This document shows, piece after piece, positions 45,425 through 54,980 of a DNA stretch of 64,000 nucleotides (positions are counted from its first letter, which is position 1; each line of letters begins with the position of its first letter). Source of the DNA: Boletus sp. NGJ (Eukaryota > Basidiomycota > Agaricomycetes > Boletales > Boletaceae). The DNA lies in assembly GCA_019096195.1 (NCBI GenBank), contig JAGTXK010000027.1:620001-684000 (forward strand), read 5' to 3'. The position numbers and the translations under genes are program-made. The notes under the pieces were generated by a model, which did not search any database, was not told where the DNA came from, and saw only the letters and a list, made by a program, of their open reading frames with translations.

Positions 45425-46255
45425 TTACCTTGTTCCCGGGCTCTTCACCTCTGGACATTTTCTTCCATCTACACCGCTTTTTGCCTAGTAGAGCAAACTT
45501 TTTGCTCGCTAGTACCGCTCTCACTTTCGACTTCGACGCTCCCCGCATTTAGCTCCAGAAGAACCGTGACTCTCCGTTAGCGCTACGCATAACATCCAGC
45601 TTATTACAGTGGTTGCAAGTGCGGAGTTCTGTCACAACTGCGAGCAAAGATAAGGAGTTAGAGGTCACTGTTTCCCATTCCTCCATCCACTTTCCGAGCG
45701 CATGGGCTCTTCGCCGCCGCTCACCCCATACCGGACCCCAGGTTTAGGGGAACCCGCTAGTGCACGTGAAGCACTCGAGTAGAGCACTCGTCGAAGCGCT
45801 CATCTATACGCCCGTCCAGCGTAACAAATTAGGATAACGTTGCTATCAGGCATAGTGCACTAGCCCCGCTTCTCTGGTGGTTGTCAACCAGAGCATACGT
45901 TGGTCCTACGATAGTGTACCCGGGTTCACGTGATCACCTGCAACGTCACGTAGCTACGATAAGGGGGTTTATCTCGCCTTCCTCCCATGTAGCATCTTCC
46001 TGTAGTAGGGAAGTTATCCTCTGATTTCCTCTTTCGACTCTCCCACTTCTCGACAGTGCGCGGTCTTTCCCGCCGTCTTCTTTTTAAAGCTGCCTTTGGA
46101 CACTCCCCGCCCCTACAACGTCTTCCGCCGACGATACGTTTGGGCACACCCAGACTACTGCTTCGTCGTCCACACTACCCTCACAACTTACTCCACACAC
46201 ACCCACCGTCTCTGCACCATCACTCGTCTCACAGAACTCGCCGGATTACGACGAG
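45425..46255 (+). other. 5' leader of the retrotransposon
   Basis: Transcribed, probably untranslated region of about 0.8 kb between primer site and gag. Open frames here are short and run out of the LTR; none is convincing as a protein. Confidence 0.55.
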
Positions 46256-47704
46256 ATGACCACCATTCCCAACCCGTACTCTCGCCCTGCCTCCGCGGCC
46301 CCCGCACCGGGCAGCTTCAGGGACCTGGCCAACCGGGTGGCCGCCCAGGGCCTTCCAACCCTCCAGCTGGCCCAACCAGCCCCGCAGCTCCCCGTCGCAA
46401 CGCACCTACAACAGGAGGTCGCCCAGTACAACCTCCACCAATCGGTACTCCGGTACAACATCTGGCGCCAGGCGTTTCGCGGCAGATCCAGAAGCGGCTG
46501 GACCCCCACCCCCAATTGAGGTCCCTCGTGTGGACCCTCCCACTCTAGCAGACCCAATGATAGCCTCCCCGAGGCGAACCATCTGGGTCAACATACCATC
46601 ACCCGCGAGGACACCCCGGGTCCTGCCTCACTACCCGCCACAGGCCCCTCCTCCCTCTCGCCTGCTGCCGTCCCCACCGTCGCCGGCATCCCACTCGAAT
46701 TCACCTGGGCTCCCGAGGCCCGCAGCACGTGGTTTTCCCTCTACGTCCCCGAGACTAGGGAAGAGCCTCACAGCTAAACCTGAGCACTATGATGGCAACA
46801 AGGAAAAATTCGTGCAATGGTGGCGCACGGTGACCTTGTATCTCAATGGCTTTAAAACCATCCCCACCGACCGCCAAAAAATTTTCATTGCCCTTTCATA
46901 CATGCACGGTGACACATGCAGCTGGTCGCTTCTCCGACTTGCTCACCGGAGGCAACACTTACGCCGCGGTGAGCTTTGAATTCTTCACAGACAAGTTGTA
47001 GAAGACTTTCCAGCCAGCCGGCCTTGTCAGGATAGCCGAACAGAAACTCTTTTCCCTCTGGCAGGGAAAGGAGACTGTTGAGGATTACTTCACCCAGCTA
47101 TACCAACTAGCGATTGAGGCCAAATTCGATGTACACATCAATGGTCGGACGATCGTAAACCAAATTCGCCACCAGGCCCGGAACGACCTGGTGGAGTATG
47201 TTGAAAGGTACAAACCTGACCTTATCGACAGCATGGACGTCCGCGAATGGGAGGACCGCCCTTGTATGGGCAGAGGAAGTACTCGGCGCCATCATGGAGC
47301 ACAAGAAGACTTCCTCCATCTATGCAACGGGCCTCATCTATAACCCTCGATTCGTACCACGCCCCCGCTACAATCCACCCGCCGCTCCGCCCCCCTCGAC
47401 GCCCGCAGCGCGTCCGCATCCTCAGCAGACCGGGACATTCCCCGGACAAGATGCTCCTATGGAGCTCGACAAGGCACGTGCAGCTGGGCTGTGCAGGAAA
47501 TGTAGGAAACCATGGCCGTGCGCTGACCACCCCCCACGCCCTCGCCCACAGGCGAGAAGCATCACGGTGAACGGACAAGAAGTTTCCCCCAAAATGTTTG
47601 CTACTATACGAGCAATGATGGACTTGGCCGAGGCTTTCAAAGAGGAGCCTGTAGTGTACACCTCAGATGTACGAGAAGATTCAGGTTTTCAAGCTGTACA
47701 GTAG
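46256..47704 (+). pseudogene. gag: gag of the Ty3-type element (frameshifted)
   Basis: The probable start is MTTIPNPYSRPASAAP. The frame then changes near 46510 into DPPTLADPMIASPRRTIW and again near 46960. Capsid-type sequence is recognisable: KPEHYDGNKEKFVQWWRTV, IFIALSYMHGD, KLFSLWQGKETVEDYFTQLY and NQIRHQARNDLVEYVERY. A further shift leads to a Pro-rich part and a zinc-knuckle-like CRKCRKPWPCADH, ending at 47704. At least three frame changes or stops were seen. In an intact element the product would form the virus-like particle and bind RNA. Confidence 0.8.
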
Positions 47705-50700
47705 ATACCAGTTGCCCTACTGTACCAATTAAGTCATTGTCGCGTAATTGATTCACAGTTCTAGACATTGACGAGACTGAGACCGAAAACCGAGTAAACC
47801 TCCCTGGCACACCGCCAGTGAGAAATGTAACCATCATGCCGCGAAAGGTAAAGTTCGCGCTGTCGGTAAAACGAGACGACGGACTCGAACGACGCTAACA
47901 CCATCCCTCGCAAACATCTAAAGGAAGCACGAAAGGAAGAGACGTCCTCTCGCTCCTGGTTAAATATGTTAGATCTCTGGTCTATACGCTGGATGAAGAC
48001 TCAGGTGGAGAACACGGATGTAGAACGAAGCATCCACCACCTCAAGTCCTTCATCCACGACACCAGAGCGATCAAGTGTCTTGGGACCTCATGCAAGATC
48101 TCCGAAAACTCTCGAACGAAGATGCATACTGGGTCCTCCATGACCTACAACACGCACCTAAGTTCCGAAAGGCATCCCCTCGAACAGCAAAGAGGAACTC
48201 GTTGGAAATTCCCGTCAAGGTGACCCTTGCAAACCACCAGACAGCCGAAGTCAAAGTGTTGATCGACTTAGGCTGCACGGGATCTTCTATACACGAGGAC
48301 TTCGTAGCTAAAAAGGGGGTACCCACTCACTCCCTCCCCCGTCCCCTCACCGTATACAATGCCGATGGCACACCAAATGCCAGAGGCAAAGTAGAAAAGT
48401 TCGTGATACTCGAACTCCAGGTACACGACCATAAGGAACAATTGGCCCTCGCAGTAACAAACCTCGGGCCAAACACGATATTCCTGGGTCACGACTGGCT
48501 GAAGACTCACAATCCAGCCATCAACTGGAAGACGGGTAGAATCTCTTTCCGCTGTAAAGGAGACCACGTCACGAACAACGTGGACGAAGAGGAGGACGAA
48601 ATGGACGTAGACTACATGCCCTCACAAGGCAATCGCTTATTTAAACTCGATGTAGTAGAATACATGAGAAATCGAAATGTCGCAACCGAAGTAGCGATTA
48701 AAGACTACGCCCAAAAGAAAAAGAAAACCTTCGAGGAAGCCGCCCCGAAATACGTCCATGAGTTCAAAGACGTCTTCGACAAAGAGAGCTTCGACACCTT
48801 ACCCCCAAGACGCCCTTGGGACCACGCCATCGAGCTCCTCCCGGGAAACCACGAGGTGGACTGTAAGGTCTACCCATTAAACCCTGGCAAACAGAAAGAA
48901 CTCGACGCCTTCCTCGAAGAAAACCTGAAGTCCGGGAGAATACGACCTTCCAAATCCCCCTTCGCATCAGCGTTCTTCTTTATCAAGAAGAAAGATGGAC
49001 GCCTCCGCCCCGTACAAGACTACCGCAAGCTAAAAACACGGTAACAAAGAGAAATCGCTACCCGCTCCCCCTCATCAACGAACTGGTCAACAAACTCAAA
49101 TCGGCCAAATACTATACCAAATTCGACGTGAGATGGGGGTACAATAACGTACGGACGATGGCCGAAGGGGATGAATGGAAGGCAGCCTTCTGAACCAACC
49201 ACGGTCTATTCGAGCCGCTCGTGATGTTCTTTGGACTCACCAACTCTCCAGCAACGTTCCAAACTATGATGAACGCGTTGTTTAAAAATTTGGTGGACTG
49301 AGGCGTAGTGGTCGTCTATATAGATGATATCATGATATTCACGCAGACACTCGAAGAACACCGAAAAGTAGTACGAGAAGTGCTACAAATCCTGAGGGAC
49401 GCCCACCTATACCTACGCCACGACAAGTGCGACTTCGAGGTCCAAGAAACCGAATTCCTCGGACTCATCGTCGCACAAGACAAGGTAAAGATGGACGACA
49501 AAAAGGTGGAAGCCATCAAAAGCTGGCCAATCCCCACTTCGAAAAGGACGCTAAGAGGTTTCCTCGGATTCCTCAACTTCTACTGGCGATTTGTAAAGAA
49601 CTTCGCTATGATCGCGCGCCCCCTAAACGCGCTCACGTCGGTAAAGAAAGACTTCGAGTGGACGACGGCTTGCCAAGAAGCCTTCCAAACCCTCAAAAAC
49701 ACCATCTTCTCCGCCCCGGTGCTGGCCATGCTGACCGACAATGACCCCTACCGCATCGAAACCGATGGTTCCGGCATTGGCATTGGCGCCATCCTCTCCC
49801 AACGTCACGACGGTGTATGGCACCCCGTCGCCTTTATCTCCCGTTCCCTCAATGACGCCAAGCGGAACTACCATGCAGCCGACCTGGAAATGCTCGCCAT
49901 CATGTTCACTCTTAACAAGTGGCGGCAATACCTCCTCGAAGCTGCACACCCAATTGAGATCTGGACGGATCACAAGAACCTTGAGTTCTTCCGCCAAACC
50001 CTAGGATCTCACACGTCGCCAGGCCCGTTGGCAACAAGTACTACAAGAATATCACGTAGTCATCAGCCATCGCCCTGGCAAAACAAACCCAGCTGACCCT
50101 CTGTCCAGGAGGCCAGACTTTGAAAAGGGGGTGACATCCGATAACACCGCACAGACACTACTCCCCGATACCCTTTTTTCACCTCCCCCCTCACCAACCT
50201 CCACCACGGTCTCCCTCAAAGCCGTCACACCCGCGAGCACGCTCACAAGGATCACCAAAATGCAGTATAAACTCGAGCAGTTCGCTAAGGATGGCCTAGA
50301 AAAAGAGGGTTCACACTGGACTCGCAAAGAAGGACTCGTCCATTGGAAGTCGCTCGTATACGTGCCAAACGACGCGAAGCTCCGGGAAGACATCCTGATC
50401 GCAAATCATGATCACCCGATCGCCGGCCACCCCGGTATCCGACGAATGCGTGATTTAATCATGAGTGAATATTACTGGCCATCACTACGCAGAGATGTGG
50501 AGTCGTACGTAAAAGGTTGCGACACCTGCCAAAAGGTCAAAGCCAAAACCTCGGCAATCAACACTCCACTCCACCCAAATGAAATCCCATCATCCCCATG
50601 GGAAATCATCTCCATAGACCTGATCGGCCCCCTCCCCCAATCCAACGGCAAAAAACGCCATTCTGGTCGTTGTCGACCGGTTCTCCAAAATGATCCACCT

Positions 50701-51853
50701 TACGCCCATAATGGACACCATTACGTCACAAGGAGTCGTGCAACGATCTTCCGCGATCAAGTATTCAAACTCCATGGCGTCCCGCGAAAGGTGATCTCAG
50801 ATAGGGGAATCCAATTCGTGTCGTCCTTCATGCGCGACCTCTACTCCCTCCTCGACATCCAAAGCCAACCCGTCTATGGCCTACCACCCACAAACCGACG
50901 GCCAGACGGAACGCATCAATCGAGAAGTGGAGAAGTATCTGCGCATATATGTCAACCATCGCCAAACCGACTGGGCAGAATGGCTACCACTAGCCGAGTT
51001 TGCCCACAACTCCCAAACCACCAGCGCCACCGGCGTCTCGCCCTTCTTACTCAACTATGGGCAACAGCCACTCTTACCCCACAAGCGAGTAGAAGTGCGA
51101 AACGAGTCCGCCGCCTCATTCGCCGAAACGATGAAGTCCCACCACGAATTGGCAAAGGATGCGTTGGAGAAAGCGGCACAAGCGATGAAAACCTCCCACG
51201 ACAAACATACCTCACCCACCGTCAACTACACAACCGGTCAACAGGTCCTATTAGAAGGGACGCACATCTGGACCGACTGACCAACAAAAAAGTTCGACAA
51301 CAAGCGACATGGGCCGTTTCGAGTAAAGTGAAAGGTAGGCGAAGCCTCTTACGAGCTCGACCTCCCAAAGACGTGGAAGGGGATCCATCCCGTCTTCCAC
51401 GAATCACTCCTTACACCCTACCGACCCGGCACCTCCCCCTCCCAGACGAAACCGAAACCACCGCCCCCGGTTATCGTCCAACAGCAAGAAGAGTACAAGG
51501 TTGAGCATGTCGTAGACTCGCGCAAATGACGTGGCAAGACGGAGTACTTAGTACAATGGAAAGGGTATCCATGAGAAGAGCGCACATGGGAACCCAAGAA
51601 GAATGTCTCAAATGCCCCACAGGCAATCGAGAAATTCCACCACCAAAACCCCACCGCCGTTCGCACCATCGTAGACAACGAGTGTGACTGCTCAACGTGC
51701 GCCTCCCCCGGTACACCCCTATTCGATGACCCCTCCTTCCGCTCGTATGCCGCATCACTCAACCGCCTCCCCGACCACCTCTTCAAAATCCCCGATCCCC
51801 TCGGCGACCCTCGACTCACCGGTATCATCGTCCACCAGGAGTTCGACGCTTAA
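47705..51853 (+). pseudogene. pol: pol of the Ty3-type element: protease, RT, RNase H, integrase, chromodomain (broken)
   Basis: The protease region has VLIDLGCTGSSIHEDF, with DLG where DSG or DTG is expected. RT runs from [20 protein letters not shown] through VVVYIDDIMIF (YIDD active site). RNase H has DPYRIETDGSGIGIGAIL and EIWTDHKNLEFF. Integrase has an HHCC finger (HPGIRRMRDLIMSEYYWP and CDTCQKVK), then catalytic positions in ISIDLIGPL, VISDRGIQFV and DGQTERINREV. The chromodomain reads KTEYLVQWKGYP then EERTWEPKKN. Stops at 49191, 49299, 51278, 51527 and 51572 replace conserved Arg or Trp positions. A 1-2 nt indel lies near 49030, and frames change near 50645 and 50870. The original stop is TAA at 51851-51853, overlapping the polypurine tract. 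Confidence 0.88.
50123..50131 (+). promoter_or_regulatory. Second polypurine run (possible central PPT)
   Basis: AAAAGGGGG near the RNase H-integrase junction closely matches the 3' polypurine tract AAAAAGGGGG at 51852. A central plus-strand primer is possible but not shown. Confidence 0.3.
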
Positions 51854-51861
51854 AAAGGGGG
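51852..51861 (+). promoter_or_regulatory. 3' polypurine tract
   Basis: AAAAAGGGGG three bases upstream of the 3' LTR, the normal place for the plus-strand primer of an LTR element. Confidence 0.8.
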
Positions 51862-51864
51862 TAA

Positions 51865-52224
51865 TGAAACGACTCTCGGACATTTTCTTTTCATTCACCA
51901 TAGTTAGCTAACACTTAATGATCCCACGAACGATTACATAGTTGTCTCGCGCCTAGGCCTTACGCCCAGACCACACGTCATACATTAGTCAGGCTACGTC
52001 ATAACCCTATACCCATAGAACGGCCCAGACCCCACTACGTCACTCTACGTCATAGAGAACATTCTAGTAGCTTCCACGACCGGCCCTAAGCCGGTCCATG
52101 CGTACCCCCCCACATATATAAAGTAGTGTACCAACACCTGTATTCTCTAGTCTTGGAATTCCCTTTCTCTCCTGTGGATAGCGCCCTTCGCGCCCCTAAG
52201 GATATTAAGGTCTTTTCTCTTTCA
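51865..52224 (+). repeat. 3' LTR of the Ty3-type element
   Basis: 360 bp, TGAAAC to CTTTCA, followed by the target duplication CTGGT. It keeps the 13-nt segment complementary to the primer site. Confidence 0.95.
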
Positions 52225-53399
52225 CTGGTGAGATTTCATCTGCTACTAACGAGTTCAAATTTGATACTAACAATTGGAGTAGATGAGGAATAGTTATTTT
52301 GCTGTTGTCACTCTCAAGAATGCCTCCGGATTCACATATTCAGACAAAGATGGTGCTGGCATCACTCTGGTGCAAAATGACATATGGAGTAGATATATCA
52401 AGGTGTGTATTGTATATACGATCAAGACAGTGTTGCTAATTTATCACACAGACTCATAAATTTGTGAAACCCTTCAAAACAAAGGGTTTCATCCATTTTG
52501 ATGCTGTTGAATGCCTCATGCCTGATGCAAGCTGAGGCAAATATATCTGTCAAGGACCGCAAGCTACCAATCATGGCCCCGCCACCAATATCAATGATTC
52601 CACTCCCCTCAATCTTCATCAATTGTCTACTGTGGCAGACGAAATCTCTATGGCTAATTCGCAGTTCCCAGCAGCCTCACAGATGCCTCCACCACCATCC
52701 AGTATTCCTGGTGACCTGAATCTTGTTCCACCTTCTGCTCCATCCAGCTTTGTATCAATCTCAGCAATGTCCTCGACGTCCTCTTTGCTCACCAGTGTTA
52801 GCCATCCAAAAAGGAAATCGGACTCCATTTCTGCTATTGAGTTAGAAACCAGTAGTTGCAAACGATCTCGACCATTATCAGTGACTGCTCTAGCACAGCA
52901 AGCAAGCGGTGCTGCTATAGCAGATATGGCAGCCACGATGAAGGACATTTCCAAGAATATTACAACACGTGCAAATGATCTCAAAATGGCGATGGAGATT
53001 CTCAACGAGCATGATGAACTGACAACCATTCAGAGACTTGACATTAGTGACTATCTTGCAGATCCAAACCACCTGAATCATGCCGTTGTTTTCCGCAAGC
53101 TTCGTGTGAGTGAGAGGAAGTACTGGTTGGCGCGCAGGTTAGCAGAGCTTGGACACCAACCTGTGACAGTGTCAGACCAAGTGGGTGAGATGGAGGTTGG
53201 TAACAATTGATTCGTTTCTACTTCATGGTACTTTTTCAACCGCCACGCTTTTTATTTTTGTGAATATACTGTTTGTATTGCAATGGACAATGTCATTTCT
53301 ATTGCTATCACAATCCGCACCATACAAGCTCCTCTCGATAATCAGCCCACATCTCCTGCATGGTAGTGTTGCGTCGTCCATTAGCTCACCTTCGTTCTA

Positions 53400-54653
53400 C
53401 CGCATCTGCCGGCCCATCACCAAGTACTCCGAGTTCTTCATCTCCTCCATCTGCTGGAAAATCTGATTCTGAAAGTTCCAGATCAAAAAAATCCTCTGGA
53501 TCATATCAGTGAATAAAATTGTGAAGCACACACAGCGCAAGTGGGAGTTTGGCTTGAACATGCATATTATATTCAAGGGGGGTTTGAAGGGCATGGAATT
53601 TGCACTTTAGAATGCCAAATATGTGCTCAATAACATTACGAAGTGCTGCGTGTCATAGATTGAAAAGCTCCTCACAATTCTGAGGTCTAGATGTAGTTAT
53701 TCAAGTTACTGTAGTGGCATCCATAGAATAGACTTAGCAACATACCTCAAATGTGCTTGACGCCATTCTTTGAGATGATACTCAGACACTGCGATATGGA
53801 ACCATGAGTGCGTCTGATGTCCCAAAGCCTGCATCGGCCAGGAGGTATTTGCTGTGTGGAATCTGTAAATCCTTGGTGTGTGCATTGTTCCATAAAGTTG
53901 TGTCTGCAGCCGATCCATCCCCACCAGTGAGCACATATATGAAATAGAAGTCGAAAGTTGCAGATGAATAGACAATTCTGTGAGAGATATCCTTTCTGGT
54001 TGCACATATAGGGCTGGTCGTCAACAGCAGTGAACACATGGATGTGCGTACCATCAACAGCTCCAATACAATCACCAAAAAAGTGAAACCGTGGGTCGTC
54101 AGTGATTATGGATGAGATTGGAGTATTTGCTGTCAGGAATTTAACCTGTGAGGGATAGAATGGTGTGCCTGCAAAAAAATCTAGCATTCGTTTAAAATAC
54201 CTTGCGAAATATTAGATGATGCAAGTGGTGGAAACCATGCACAATTATGAGCGATACTGACTTATTGATCATACCAGGTGAATGTTGAAACCTCTCAGCA
54301 ACCTGTCGAGACGACAGTCCCGTAACACATGTATACAAGAAGATGCCGAGTTGTTCCTCGACCGACAATCCACTCCGTGAGCAGGTAACCCCATTGTGCA
54401 TCAGTACTTGAACGAGGTGATCAAACACAACATGTCCAACTCCCAGACATGTGCATATACGTTCAGGATGCCCATTTAGAAGCTCGATCATCCAACCTTT
54501 TCCTGTCAGAATTGACATGTGATGTGGGATTGGACTTGCAGGTGTCAGGAACAATAGATTGTAGTAGTAGGCTACCTGAGTGATTAGAAGTGACACAAGG
54601 ACGATGAGGCAGCGACGGCGTTCTTGTTGAATATGCTGAGCTTCGAGGTCCAT
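53400..54653 (-). pseudogene. HARBI1-like DDE transposase of the Harbinger element (broken)
   Basis: The N-terminal exon starts MDLEAQHIQQERRRCLIVLV and has the helix-turn-helix-like GLSVEEQLGIFLYTCVTGLS then RQVAERFQHSPGMINK. After introns come KYFKRMLDFFAGTPF, GAVDGTHIHVF (first catalytic Asp), FYFIYVLTGGDGSAADT, KYLLADAGFGT (second Asp) and RNVIEHIFGILKCKFHALQ (Glu). This is the DDE_4/Harbinger arrangement. A one-base frameshift lies near 53951-53956 and another near 53800. A TGA at 53653-53655 replaces the Arg of NLRHA (CGA to TGA). The product cannot be made as one protein. Confidence 0.85.
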
Positions 54654-54725
54654 GGTGGTACACTCAAGAGAGCGTTATCAAATCTATGGGTAGAGGGCAG
54701 GAGCGCTGTTTGAGGGTGTATGCAG

Positions 54726-54846
54726 GCAGTCAGTGTGATCCGGACAATCCCGAGTGGCAGTGTGAGTCACGTTGGCAGTTGCATGTGACAGCACATGACA
54801 CGAAGCCGAAAGTTCCGTTTCACCTTTTCATTACTCGAACAAGACC
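54726..54846 (-). repeat. Right terminal inverted repeat of the Harbinger element
   Basis: Inverted copy of 44588-44708, ending CGAACAAGACC directly before TAA. Confidence 0.92.
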
Positions 54847-54980
54847 TAAACGTTACACGTTTGATTACCGTACGAAAGCCGAGTGATACATAAATTACGA
54901 CTAACTATCTGCACGAGGAGCTGTACATAGAAATGCGAGGATAAAATCAAAACCACAAATCACGATGTTTTTTTTTTTCA

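Larger units (their letters stand above)
45052..52224 (+). mobile_element. Ty3-type LTR retrotransposon (chromovirus), degenerate
   Basis: The 7,173-bp element has 360-bp LTRs and a 5-bp target duplication CTGGT (45047-45051 and 52225-52229). Order inside: 5' LTR, 13-nt self-complementary primer site, 0.8-kb leader, gag with a zinc-knuckle-like motif, protease, reverse transcriptase, RNase H, integrase and a C-terminal chromodomain, polypurine tract, 3' LTR. The gene order protease-RT-RNaseH-integrase is that of Ty3-type elements, and the chromodomain marks the chromovirus branch. Several stops and frameshifts make this copy non-autonomous. LTR identity is about 97% (10 differences), so it is fairly recent. 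Confidence 0.95.
44789..53210 (+). pseudogene. Myb/SANT-like DNA-binding gene of the Harbinger element, split by the retrotransposon
   Basis: The 5' part (about 44789-45051) encodes HWTNEETLALLDFLTGQPQ and AESHMDTKFKTVKGG, a Myb/SANT-type domain, and reaches CERQYQL at the insertion point. The 3' part resumes at 52225: a GTGAG donor at the target site leads, after an intron, to RNSYFAVVTLKNASGFTY, DIWSRYIKTHKFVKPFKTKG and DAVECLMPDAS. A TGA at 52533-52535 interrupts it, explicable as CGA to TGA. A Ser/Pro-rich region and a C-terminal helix region (LRVSERKYWLARRLAELGHQ) end at 53210. In active Harbinger elements this partner helps the transposase bind DNA and enter the nucleus. The start codon is uncertain; the 44789 limit marks the open frame. 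Confidence 0.75.
44588..54846. mobile_element. PIF/Harbinger-type DNA transposon, interrupted by an LTR retrotransposon
   Basis: Bounded by inverted repeats of 121 bp (44588-44708 and 54726-54846) and flanked on both sides by TAA (44585-44587 and 54847-54849), the target duplication expected for PIF/Harbinger. Inside are the two genes usual for this superfamily: a Myb/SANT-like gene on the plus strand and a HARBI1-like DDE transposase on the minus strand. After removal of the nested retroelement (45052-52224 plus one CTGGT copy) the element would be 3,081 bp. Both genes carry disabling changes, so this copy cannot move on its own. Confidence 0.9.

Noticed and set aside
45313-45552. 79-codon frame running from the 5' LTR into the leader of the retrotransposon
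   Set aside because: It spans the LTR boundary and primer site, so it is not likely to be a gene.
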